Shown here: positions 12,161 to 24,650 of the stretch, in pieces
Numbering within the stretch: the stretch's first letter is position 1
How the letters are laid out: each line of letters begins with the position of its first letter
Assembly: GCA_963921425.1 (NCBI GenBank)
Contig: OY992839.1
Span: forward strand, 18,212,910 to 18,276,909
Direction: 5' to 3'
Length of the DNA: 64,000 nt
Source: Dryas octopetala
Lineage: Eukaryota > Streptophyta > Magnoliopsida > Rosales > Rosaceae
The notes under the pieces: generated by a model
Told to the model about the DNA's origin: nothing
Seen by the model: only the letters and a program-made list of their open reading frames with translations
The model's database searches: none
Program-made: the position numbers and the translations under genes

Positions 12161-15100
12161 TCAGACTATACTAGGAGGATCCCCTGCCCAATTGCAGACA
12201 GCACGGGGCCAGCGTGTTCTTATGCAGTCCACCAAAGGAGCATGCTGAGAAGGCTCTGGTTTAGCAATTTCTGTGACTTTCCCTCCAGATTCACTACCAC
12301 TAGGACCAGAGGACACTGCAACATCTGTCATATATTCTTCAGGAGTCCATCTTGGAGGAACTGACACCCTCAATTTCGTGAGCCTAGGTCTTTGAACTGG
12401 AGTATCACCTCCAGAGCTTACCTGGCTTCCATTCAAATCTGATTTTGCAATTCCATTAAAATGGTAAAGATCAAACACCTTCTTACCCATCAATCCAGTT
12501 GAATCCTTCAGGCCTCCAAAGCTCTTGTCCAAATCCAAAATGACCTGCCAGAACTCGCTCCATACAATAAACCCTGTGCTGCAAAGGTGGTCAACCTTCT
12601 CAGTTGGAAGTCTTATATTAGCTTCCCTAAGGACTTGATGAAATCCTTCCACACTAATGAAACCACCACCTCCACTCTGGTCTTGTGCATCAAAAGCTTT
12701 CCGGATTTGTGATTCTCTTTCTTCCAGTTCATTCTCATCTTGAACAGTGGTATCAAGAGCAAAAAGGACAGTATAATGAGACTCACTTCCAACAACCCAT
12801 ATTGGCCATTTTGGGCATTTCAGATACTGACCAACCTTACAGAAATTTAGGGATTCTAACAGAGTGAGGAATCCAACCTCCACAGTTCTGGATATGCCCT
12901 TTAAAGACATACCACCACCTAAATCCATCTTTCCATCAAAAACATTAGGGACTGCCTGCCCACAGAGCAGTAAGTTCACAATTTCCTGTCCCATAGCATA
13001 CAAGGTAGAACAATAAAATCAGAATGCAAAGTCAAGAAAGAAGAGCAGCAAATTGATCAACTACTGAAGCGCTGGGTCAAAAGTGGAAACTTATTCATAT
13101 GTAATTTTACCTGTGAGGCATGTCCAAATGGAGCAGTGACAAGAGGTAGGCTGGGATCATCCCTGTCAGCCTGAACTAGTTCCTACAAAAAAATGAGCAT
13201 CCCAGGCAGAGAAATTAAAAAAAAATGCATCTGGTGCCAGGGATCAATGGACCAATTCATCTCGCTAGATTTATGGAACTCAAAAAAGTTGAAAACACAA
13301 ATTTATGAGAGCACAAGAAATCATAACCTAAATTCTTCATGAAAAATTACTGACCAAGCTTTCAGAAAGTCTAACAGCTTAAAAGGAGACAAATTGGAAT
13401 TTATTAATAGAAAGGCTTTCAGAAATATGTCAGTACTTTTAATAGGCTTAAAATCTTAATACTGATGAAATATAAATATTGACAATCTTCACAGAAAAAC
13501 TATTTTAACAAGATTTTAGGCATTCACAATCACAGAGCTCAGGGGAGCCAACTTATACAATTTTTGTGTCCTGTATATACAAATAAGATAAATTAATTAG
13601 AACCTAAGTCTATGACATCCAAGAAATGCTGATTCATAAGAAACATCCACTTCTTGTAATGATCTTGGGCAGGGGAGGACTTAGGCAGCAAAATTCAAGG
13701 TTCCAAGATCTAATATGAGGAACAACCATGATGCTAAAGTAACCTAAGGCCCACAGACATGGGTCTATGTATCACTGAGCACGGGTCACATATTTTGAGA
13801 CTCATTTGTCTCTAACATATGCACATAACTATTCAGTTAAATATAGAACAATTGTGATTAGGGGTGGAATCAGTTCGGTTACCAAACCAGATTTGGCGGA
13901 ATGCCACAAAACAGAGCCGCCACTGTACCTCCGGAAGTCGGTTACCGACGAATCGGTATCAGTTGGTTTCCGTCGGTGGCAGTTGGAGTCCGAAAGAGAG
14001 AGAAAGAGAGGGACGGAGAGAAAGAGGGCAGCAAGAGTGGGAGAGAGAGGCGACGGCGATGGGTGGAGGTGGTGCTGGGTTGGTGGTCAATGGTGGTGGA
14101 GGAAGTGGAGGTGATGGAGGTGTAAAGAAGGAGACAGAGAGAAAGAAGGAGAGAGAAAGAGAGGGACGGAGAGAAGGAAGGAGAGAAAGGCAGAGGGCGC
14201 GAGAGGAAGGCAGAGCAGCGAGTGGGAGAGGTGGTTTCAGGGATTGCAGAGAGAGAGATGGTCGTAGATGATGGTGGTGGTGGGGTATATCGGTATCGGT
14301 ATAGGTATACCCGCCGGTACCGGCTCCGACTCCGATTATTGCCGGCACAGATCGGTCGGACTCTGAAACCGAAAAATGCAAGAAACACCACTGAACCGTC
14401 GAATCGGGTTGGCCGTAGGTTTTTTTAGGTCAGTCGGCAAAAAAATCCAGCCCTAATTGTGATTGTCCTGAATCCTGATACTCCAGTTTGACTACATTTT
14501 GTAATTTCATGGTCTGTTTATTATCCTCTCTATTTCTTATGTTAAGAAACATTTGTATTCAGCTGCAAAAAGAATTTTGTACACTGCAGGAAGTTACCTT
14601 TTTTATATTCGCATTTTGAAGAGGCCTTGTTAGATTGTACATCTTTTTTAGTATATCCATATAATAGGTAGGGAGGACGATCTAAGCAAAGAAAAGAAGT
14701 AAGATTGAAGGAAAGTGAGGTCAAAAATTCATTTCTTTTACGAAAATTATGACAAAGGATTACTCTATCAACCACTATCTATTTCAGAGATCCCTCCTGA
14801 AATACTTTTCAAATATAATAGTCCAACACTTAAAAAGGATAGGACCAAAATGCAAATATTGGTCATCATTTGATGTAATCTTTTAGCTTCCTCTTCCTAT
14901 TGTAAGTTTTTTTATTTTACTATTATTATTATAAGAACACTTTCATTAAAATAAAATAGAGCAGTACATGATACAATGCAGTGGACAAGATGTCCACTAT
15001 CTTACAAGCTCCTAGACAACAAGCTCTAAAAGAATAAAAGATCCAGACATACAAAATTATGAAATAATCTCCCTAATACACAACAGCCTCCGGAAAATGA

Positions 15101-16726
15101 ATAACCACTAAATATTGGAGTGACTGATGCCCATAAAGAAGCCCAAAACCGAACTCTCTCCCACAGATTATCCACCTCTTCCCCCCTAGCATCATCAAAG
15201 ACCCTTTTATTTCTCTCCATCCAAATTACCCACAAAATAGCCATCACAGCACATCTCCCCAACGCCACTCCCCTCTTCTTCCCTTCAAAAAACTTAAAAC
15301 TTTTTGACAGCAAGGCAGCACAAGAATCTGGAATCTCCCACCTCAACCCACCCTCCCTAAAAAGCCTCTGTCACAAAGATAATGCAACTGAGCACTGCAG
15401 TTTTAAGTGTTCCAAACTCTCCGCCTCTCGTCTACACATCACGCACCAACGAGGAGATAAACAAGAAGAAGGTCTTCTTTGCTGAACCATATCACAGGTG
15501 TTCAGCCTTCCATGAGCAACAATCCAGGCTAATACCTGTACCTTAGGAGGTACTTTAGCCTTCCAGATTACACGAGGGAGGAAAATTAGAAAGAGAAGAA
15601 TTATCCATTAATACCCTCGCAAAGGATTTACAGAAAGAAAAACCCCCGCAGACTCCAAATTCCAAAATCTCCTATTTTCCTTTTGTGGGACCAACACAAC
15701 ATCAAGTTGACTAGACAATACAGAATCTCACTCCTCCACCTCTAGATCATTTAGATTTCTCCTAAACCTGAAATTCCATCCAGCTCAAAGGAGAAGAGGA
15801 GTCAACAAACAGACTTGCTATATACGAGCTTTGGAATTGAGACAACCTATATAAAGAAGGGAAAGGAAAGCACAAAGCTGTCTGCCCAACCCAACACTCT
15901 TCCCAAAACCTCACCCTTTCCCAATTCCCCATCCCAAAACAGCAATAAGAAGAAAATAGAAGAAGGTGTTGAGAAATATCTTTCCAAGGGCATAGACTTG
16001 AGCCATGAACCACAATGTTGGAATCCCAACTGTTCCTATTGTAAAGATCAGAACCTATACAAAGTTTAATCAAATTCTCCAATTGTTTTACTGAAAATGA
16101 TCCTCAGAAACATGTTTCCATTTTATTACAAAGTGACAAAAGAGGGTCAGTCAACACAGACTTGCTATATACAAGCTTTGGAATTGAGACAACCTATATA
16201 AAGGAGGGAAAGGAAAGCACAAAGCTGTCTGCCCAACCCTAAACCCAACAAACGGACTTGCTATATACGAGCTTTGGAATTGAGACAACCTATATAAAGG
16301 AGGGAAAGTAAAGCACAAAGCTGTCTGCCCAACCCAACACTCTTCCCAAAACTCACCCTTTCCCAATTCCCCATCCCAAAACAGCAATAAGAAGAAAATA
16401 GAAGAAGGCGTTGGGAAATATCTTTCCAAGGGCATAGACTTGAGCCATGAACCACAATGTTGGAATCCCAACCGTTCCTATTGTAAAGATCAGAAGCTAT
16501 ACAAAGTTTAATCAAATTCTCCAATTGTTTTACTGAAAATGATCCTCAGAAACATGTTTCCATTTTATTACAAAGTGACAAAAGAGGGTCAGTCAAAGAT
16601 TTTTTTATTTTTTTTCCAAGTCCATATAATATTACAGCTAAAAAGGCAGAAACAACTTATCAAATAAAAGTGGTTAAGTCATTCTTCACAAAGAAGAGAG
16701 GGATGCTGAGAGGGAAAACAAGGGAA

Positions 16727-16777
<51 letters not shown>

Positions 16778-19700
16778 AATAGTTTTTTTTTTTTCCTCTC
16801 TAGACCCAACCAGTCCATGAGCTTTAATGCTAAGTTGAGATGAATGGCCATGAAATGAAAGGGGGTCGTAAATTTCACAATTTTTTTTTTTCTTAATAAA
16901 AAATTGCAGGGCGAATGATGAATTGGGTAGGAATAAGTACTGTTGAGTTTTGGAGCTGCTTTATCTTGGTTGGAATTGACTGAGATTGTAAGCATTTTCA
17001 GGTCAGGATTACAATAAGATTGCTACTCTGAGATAGATGATGTCTTTTCCTTTCAGATGTGTGCTGTTGCAGTTCATGAATTCATCTTTAAAATCTAAAT
17101 TATGATGCTTCTGGATAGGATTAGAATTTCAATGCAATTTTTTTCTTCCATTTCTTGACGATAAGTTTGCATCTGGATTTATGGTTTCAAAATTGGTTTT
17201 AATTGCTTTACTTGCTTAAAACATTTGTAAATGTCAGACGTGTATCTCTTGAAACTTCGTTAAATTCTTTTTGCTGCGTATACTTCCACTTGAAACTTCT
17301 CGAATAACGTTATTTCAAGGAAAATAAAAGGAGCCAAGTTTAGTAAAGTATGATGCTTTAAGGCTCAGGCCCCAGAGGATGACAGGAGCTTAGCCATAAC
17401 CCATTGTCTTCTGAAAATGTGATTATTGTCTAATGGTGCAGCAAATTAATGCATAGATGGTATAAATTAAATAGAAATAAGCATACCAGTCCTCGAGAAA
17501 GTAAAGCAGAAATAAGGAACAGCAATGCCCCCATACGACTTTGGAAAACAGGAATCACTGCTTGGAGCCTATGAAATGCACTTTCTTGGGTTGTGTATGT
17601 GTTAACTCTTAGCACTTTCTGCAAATCAGCAGCTGATTCAATTGAAAGACCCTCAAGTGATTTCGCTATCACCTGTAAAATGAAATTTATATTAGTCAGT
17701 AGCATGCACAAAGGAGTCTCTATAGAAACAAAAAGGATAACAATTCAACTCAACCAATATCCATATAAATCCTGTGCAAGTGCATGATACATTAGACCAA
17801 GTTCACTTACTTCATCCTTCAGACTGTCTTCAGAACTCTCAATGTAATCTTCAATAACACTCAAAGTTGCAATCACAGCCCTCTTATTACTTCCACATGA
17901 GAACAATATCTCAGCCATACTTCTAATCAGTGCCCTGTCAAAAAGTTAAGCATTGGTTTCAACAACCATTCCCATGAGTCAATAAACTACAATCAATCAC
18001 GAAAAACAAAATCATCAACTTATCAACATGAATCAACATCTGTTCCAGATCATAATCATAAGTTTAAGGACCACCTAGCACCCTAGCAGATATCACTACC
18101 ATGTTACACTGATTTTTATTTATTTTCTGATAAGATACCATGTTACACTGATTTGGGACCAAAAGATTAAGTAAAATTGCGTAAGTCCTCTAAATACTTC
18201 AAGCCGACCTTTGGTCATCAACGAATGACATTTATATGTGATGTTTTTGTGAATGTGTATGGCAACAAAACAAAAACATTGACTATAACCATATAAAGTA
18301 CTACAGTTCAATTTTAGTTGACGCTGGGGTCACTTTCGACGTGAAGTTATTAGCATAAATGGACATGCTACAAAGATATTGTGCCACATCCCTCAGACAA
18401 TAAAATAAGAATCCTACAAGCAGGAAGTCTTGCACATAAAAGTTTAGGAGAATATTTATCGTCTAAGTGTAAAACGAATTTCAAAAATTTAAAGTATGAT
18501 TGATGGAGACAATAGGCTAGGATAGAAGAATTACAAAAATTTAAAATATAATAGTAAAGAGTTGCAAAAATTCAAACTTTACTACTGTGCAACTTAAAGT
18601 ATCGAAATGGAAAACATAAGACAAAAACAACTGAAAAGACATTTTGCGAATCATAGAAAAAAGAAATACCATTTCTCCTTTACAATAAGATACTCAAGTT
18701 ATGATAAGAACCAAAATTGAGCAAAATTATCACAGTGAAAATAGTGTAGTCTTAAAAGAAGGGCAACACTTTGCAGTGTGTAAACAAGCAACTAAACAAT
18801 GTGCTACAGAAATGAGTAAAACCAGAACGGAAGTACAGGATCATAGGGTTTGACAATATTAGGTGTCTAAGATTTGTCCTAGATTGGACTATGAAGCAAT
18901 AGAAGTCCAATATGAATAACTTATATGCATAAGCATCTTCAACTAAAATCACAGATGTATAATTGACCATGCAAAGATTAATCACCTTGCTTTTGCATCT
19001 TCAGTAAGAGAAGCAAAATTATTCGATGCAACACACTGACTATTAGACTGTGTCCTTGAACCCAAATTGTGATGCATGTTTGGTGCAACTTTACCTAGTT
19101 CGTCTGGGTAGAAAAGGAGGTATTTGAGAACAAATGCCTGCACAACCAAACAGAAAATACTGTAACCAATGTAAATAAAGAATGATGACATGCTTGTACA
19201 AGTCAATAGCAGTTTTCAACACAACACCAGGAAATTTTTTTTTTAAAAAAAGAACAACAGATTCAAGAAAAGATCAATTAAACCTAGCAGGTGAGGGAAA
19301 AGAAACATTACAGCAAAAAAAACTAACTTATGATGATAGCAATCCCATGATAAATGCATCACAAATACTGCTGTCATATGCAACATATATATTAGAAAGA
19401 AAGGAACGAAAAGGAAAAATAAGATTGTTTTTGCCATTTTAATTTCATTCGCATCATTAATTATTGACGAGAAAAACTCTTGTAGATGGGAATAGAGTTA
19501 AACCAATTTGAAAATTCAACAAGGTGAAATACCACTTAAGTTTTTAGCAACATCAGATAAAACATGAAAGGGAATCATTGGCCAATTTTTATAAAGGAGT
19601 GCAATTGGACTACTTCTCAAACTGCACCAACCCATCCACATTAATGCGGGGTTTAACCAAGCTATTTTGTATTAGAAACTATTAATAATAGTTTTCTATT

Positions 19701-22700
19701 TTTATCACTAGGGTGATATATGTCTATAGGTTGGTTTGAACAAATAATAAGACTGTTATTCTAGGACCTTCCAAATTTCACATGGAGCTAAACTAGCAAA
19801 TGAAACCCATCTGAGTCTAGACATGTAATGCTTCACTTTCTGTACACTTCTTTTTGTATAGATAAAATGATATCATATTTTGAGCTATTTATAATATACA
19901 AAACAGTAATTACTTTGCTTGAATTGCAATTCTACTTTTGCATTCTAAGGACGTAGACAAACTTATTAAAGGTTCAGGATGTGAAAGACCACTTTAAGCT
20001 GAGATTGGACTACAACACCCCAGAAAAGTGTTGTGCTAGTGGCATCACCTTGTCATTTGGCCTTGCACACACAATGGAAAACCTCCTAATCATCCAGAAT
20101 TCACTCAATAATATAAAATATATATATATTACATTAAACATGACATTTATTAAATTATAAAGATGCTAAATTGTCAAAAGAGAGAAATGGACTTTGCTAT
20201 ACATTGGATATATTGATTATTTTTTCATAGAAGTGATGCATCAGATATGTCAATCCCCAATTTCCTCTAGTAGGCAAACTAACCAATAATTAGATGAGTT
20301 ACAACTATTGGACATTACTCATTGGATTGTTGGACCAGATCATATTATCACTCCAACTGTGTACCAGTGTACTGCACGTTTACAACTGATATTGTTCACT
20401 GAGCAGGAAAGGGAACAACTTCAGAGCTTGGCAGTAAACCACCATGGCACTACTCCACTTCTTAGTTTAACTCAAAATCATTAGCCTATTTTTACTCTCA
20501 TCTTCCCTAACACTTCTCTCACAATTCCTATTTTATATCCCACAAAACTAGTAACTACCAGCCCAAAAAAAATCCACTTTTAATATTTTTATTTTCTAAT
20601 ATTTCAAAAATTCATCTTTTTTTTTTTTTTTTTTTTCCACAGATGCAAACTGTGCGTGCAGAGAGTCTAAGAAAAGGTATTCATGTAAACAAATGTAACT
20701 TCCAAAGTTCTTAAAATATAACGAACCAATATAAGAGGAAAAAGAACACCAACTAAAATTAGTTTCTAATGCACAGTAACAGCCAGCATAGAATGAAAAG
20801 AATTTTATAAAATACATGGGTCCAGACTCCACAAACTTTAAAATTTTCTAATCAGCTGATTTAAACTTCATCGCAAATAGCCAAATAGTACGGCATACTT
20901 AACAAAGCCCAAAGAGTTCTAGCAGAAAGTTAGCCTCCTCAAAACACAAAACTTGGGCTTGACATTGCATATGCCAACACAGACATTGAGAGCATTAGGC
21001 ACTTCAAATAACATAATTTTGAGCCATTCACTGCATGTTACAAGAAACTCAGAACACATTAGGTTGAGAAATCAGGAAATTACTTGAATGGCTGCTAAAA
21101 CACCACAGGGCCCACCTTCATGCTGCACTAGACCCATCGATGTTTCTGGATCAAGGCTAAACCTATAGGAAAAGTGTTTTCATGATATTAGCCAACAAAG
21201 GGCAAGTATATGAAAGAGCCACAATATTTATCTTTAAATGAAGCAGTAAGGAATAGAAACTATCTAAAGGATATGATAAAATTCAAAGTGAGAAGTGATT
21301 TCAAATAAATTGTTAAAGATGGAAGCAATATTTGTAATGAAGCAGTAATTTCAAGAAGTGATTCCAATATTTGCTTAACTGGTGATTCACAGCAGCAGGT
21401 TCCAAAACAAGATAAGATTTGGTGCTATAAGAGGATGATGCATAAACAAACAGAAATATTTAAGTGAGTTGAGAAGCATAAATCGACTATGATACAGAAC
21501 TAATGAGTCGATTAGACGTAAATTTAAATTGAATTGTCTTCGTATCAATAATTCATATTGTAAACCAATGGCAGACCATATGTAGAAAAGCAGGAGCACA
21601 ACCAGATATGATGCAAAAAGAAACAGAAATATTTAAGTGAGTAGAGGCGCATAAATCCACTAACATACAGAGCAAATGAGTCGATTAAATGTAAATTTAA
21701 ATTGAATTGTCTTCATATTAAAAAATCATATTGTAAATGAATGGCAGACCATATGTAGCAAAGTAGGAGCACAACCAGATATGAGGTTTTTATCTTCATG
21801 ACCTGGAAAAAAAATAATAATCTCTGTCCCTTTTCTTTGTTCTTTTTCTCCCTTGATCATTTAAAAAAAATACAAAGACAAACTGCTAAGCCATAATTAC
21901 AATAGATCGAGTTTTGGAGGTCCAAGATTTTTCCTATCCAGCAAATAATAATTGGAAGAACTAAAGTTATCCATCCATTCAATGTTGGCTTAGAGGGCCC
22001 TTTAAAATTTCCGATAAGTCCAAAAGTAAAAAATTAAAAAGTTAAAAAGAAAAATGAAAACCAAATACTCAGGAATTGTATCAACACATTTGGCGTATTA
22101 TATGTCCCTATAAAATCATCATCAAATTCATAAAACATTTTATTATCGTATCCTTATTCCTAGGTAATTATATCTGGCCATTTAGTGTGAGTCCAAACAT
22201 TATTGTATCACCTATGCAATGGCCCAACATCCATACTCTATTTCAAATATGAATCCAGCTGCTTGTATATTATGCATAACTTTCTATAGCAAATCTTTGA
22301 CATATATTTTGTCTTATGAAGCTCTCTACAACTACCATCTGAGCTTCCTCATGCTCTGTGAACATTGCCCTATCATCACATTAGTATGTGGTGAGTGTCT
22401 TGGTGAAAGTAAGAAAGCCCAGTGAAGAAGACCAAGCTCTTAACATTAGGTAACAATCATCACAGATAAGGTTGAACTTTGTCTCAACCAAAATATTCCC
22501 AACCATGTTTTCTTATATATTTCCAATGGTCTCCAACACAAACAACTGTGGTTTGATTCAAATTTTCTCTCCAATGGTGCATAACGTGTAAAGGAGGGGG
22601 TGAAAATGTGGATCCTTTGTTCCTTCATTGACCTATAGCCTTAGAGTTGTAGTTGACGCTGTTTAGAGAAGTTAATTAAGTTAGGTGATTCTAGTTGCAT

Positions 22701-23461
22701 GTTTTTCCTTTTTTTTGCGAGAGGCATAAGGCGTTTTGCAGTGGGGGGGGGGTGGTGGGAAGAAAAGGCAAAAGTCTAATGGAGTTGTTGTGCGCTAGCA
22801 GTGTTTTCAGCACTTTGGATGGAGAGAAACACAAAGATTTTTATAGAAGGGAGGAGTATAAGAAAACTGAAAGATTGACTGGTGTATATGAACTCGACTC
22901 ACTACAAACATCAAATCTTTTTCAAATTTCCAATCTCATCCCAACTGAATTGTTACACTAAAAGCCAAGAACTTGAGCCACGAAATTTAGGCCAGAATTA
23001 CAAATTGAGTGTTATACACACCTTATACCCTGTTTACTCCACTGTGCAAGAATGCCCTTTGAAACCTCAGCCCCAAACACCATCGAAAACAACTGCTTTG
23101 CCTCCTCTTCGCTCAAGCCATTTCCCAAATTCACACCCTCCACGCCCAATTCCTTATCTTTCTTCACGACCTTTGACGCCACACCCCTGGAGCCCGAAGA
23201 CCCCGAAGACCCGGAAGACCCCGAGACAGAGCCAGGTGAAACCGAGGCCTTCTTGGCGTCCAGCATTCTCTTCTCGGCTGCAGTAGCCATGAGCTCTCGC
23301 TGAAGTCTCCGGGTCTTGACTTCCGACGACTCCTCAGGCAAGCCAGTCGGAGCTGCTCCGGCAGGGGCGTCCCTGGGCTTGCTACGCTTGGGCTCCGGAG
23401 GTGAATTCTGCATACTCATCCTCAGTGCCATTCGCAGGTCCTCTTCCTCGTGATCCGCCAT
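12161..23461 (-). CDS. MINDY-3-type deubiquitinase with UIM and EF-hand-like segment
   Basis: Seven exons on the minus strand, 23461-23022, 21162-21084, 19137-18986, 17934-17811, 17672-17487, 13182-13111 and 12985-12161, join in frame at GT-AG sites to 625 residues. MINDY enzymes are cysteine proteases that cut Lys48-linked ubiquitin chains. The family core is clear: the nucleophile motif QHEGGPCGVL with Gln160 and Cys166, then VEVGFLTLLESLNFC, and the catalytic His421 in GSESHYTVLF. The N terminus EEEDLRMALRMSMQ is a ubiquitin-interacting motif. An EF-hand-like loop starts near Asp450 (DAQDQSGGGGFI). The length and UIM agree with the plant homologue annotated in Arabidopsis as a UIM-containing protein. 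Exon 1 also encodes an SGSSGSSGSSG tract. The gene is split by a 1.9-kb first intron and a 4.3-kb fifth intron full of transposon debris, yet all splice sites and the frame are sound, so it is probably expressed. The start is the first ATG, directly before the UIM. Confidence 0.92.
13859..14455. mobile_element. hAT-type MITE in MINDY intron 5
   Basis: The element starts TAGGGGTGGAATC and ends ATCCAGCCCTA, giving short inverted ends TAGGGGTGGA/TAGGGCTGGA. It is flanked by a perfect 8-bp direct repeat ATTGTGAT (13851-13858 and 14456-14463), the hAT signature. The interior is GA- and GGT-rich and shows no transposase. Confidence 0.85.
14930..16148 (-). mobile_element. LINE (non-LTR) 3' remnant in MINDY intron 5
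   Basis: Minus-strand fragments match the C-terminal part of plant L1-type reverse transcriptase proteins. From 16082 down there is NLIKLCIGSDLYNRNSWDS followed by WERVRFWEECWVGQTALCF. A zinc-finger-like segment lies near 15340-15480, and ILWVIWMERNKRVFDD occurs in the frame at 15026-15346. The piece is 5'-truncated and carries stops and frame breaks. It lies antisense to nothing but intron, in the same direction as the host gene. Confidence 0.75.
16149..16600 (-). repeat. Duplicated LINE segment (one partial and one full copy)
   Basis: The block at 15810-16155 recurs almost unchanged at 16255-16600, with a partial copy of its start at 16156-16254. Shared phrases include CTTGCTATATACGAGCTTTG and GATCCTCAGAAACATGTTTC. 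The copies differ at only a few bases, so the duplication is much younger than the LINE insertion. Confidence 0.85.
16728..16772. repeat. (GA)n microsatellite
   Basis: About 22 GA units in MINDY intron 5. Confidence 0.9.
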
Positions 23462-24650
23462 TTGGAACGAACACTCAGATCCAAAGCTCGAGAATTAGGG
23501 TTCCGATTCGGATTCTGATAACAGAATTTGGGCCCAATCTCGTAAATGTACCAGAATTTTAGAGCTTGTGAAGAATACGAAGAAGAAGAAGAGAAGAAAT
23601 TGGGAAATGGAATTTAAAACCCTCTCGAGAGTGAAGGAGAAGAGTTTAAAGTTAAAAACTGAAACTGAAAGAAACGGAAATGAAAATAATTACGAGACAA
23701 CAAATTCCAGGGTGGCCTTACGATCACGGTGGGTCCAATTTGGTCTTAAATGACTATCATGCTCTTGCAGTTGTGCTGTACTAAGGCAAATGAGATGAGT
23801 AAATTTGGAGAAAAGAGGAGGGCAGTTTGGTAAATTCGGGATTAGCGCTGAAATAAAGGTTGTATTAAAATGGCCGGTGATACCTTCCTTTCATCAGTGT
23901 AAACTGTAAAGCGTTTTTCCGGTGATAAATGATATATATTTACTGAAAAATGGCCGGTGATACCTTCCTTTCATGGGAGCAAAGCCTTTTTACTTTTTTG
24001 GGGTCATATAAATCTTTTTAACTAACAGCCGTTTTACTTACCTGAAATCAGAATTAAAGGAATGTCAATTGTTTAGATGATTCTAATGTTTATAATGCAT
24101 TTTAGAATTAAGATGTAAAATATGGACCAAAATACTATTTTAAGTCAACAAATATGGACCGAAAATTCGACTTTAACAAAAATATGTAAAAAAATAGGAG
24201 AAGATGAATAAAATATCCAAATCTAAAGTGTGTTGAAAGATAGTAGCAAAAAAAAAAATGTGTGTTCAAAGATGAACGTGTGAAACAATAGGTCGACAAA
24301 AACATGTTGCAACACCTTAAGTGTAAACTCAAATTGACCAAAATGTCGACCAAAATATCGATTGTAATTTCGACTTTTTCAAGTCTAATAGATGTAATTT
24401 CGACTCTGTAATTTCATCAAACCCATACAAACAAGTCAAATCTTAAACTTCATTAAACCCAAATCAACGTTCTATGAACAAGAAACTCAAATATACAAAC
24501 ACAGATCTTCGTCAACTTGTTTTGACTGTGTGGTTAATATCTCAATCCCTCCAATGCATTTATACCGTCACAAAATAGAATTAAAAACATTGATAAATCC
24601 AATCATTTCAACTTTCTATTCTCATAAAAAAATTGTTTACTGTTGATACC
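23462..24650. other. MINDY promoter region and intergenic DNA
   Basis: The 5' leader and promoter of the minus-strand MINDY gene should lie in about 23462-23900. An 18-base phrase TGGCCGGTGATACCTTCC occurs twice (from about 23871 and 23949), a 78-bp-spaced direct repeat. From 24100 on the sequence is AT-rich with no gene. Confidence 0.45.

Noticed and set aside
23052-23303. Plus-strand frames over MINDY exon 1
   Set aside because: They are shadows of the well-supported minus-strand exon with the UIM.
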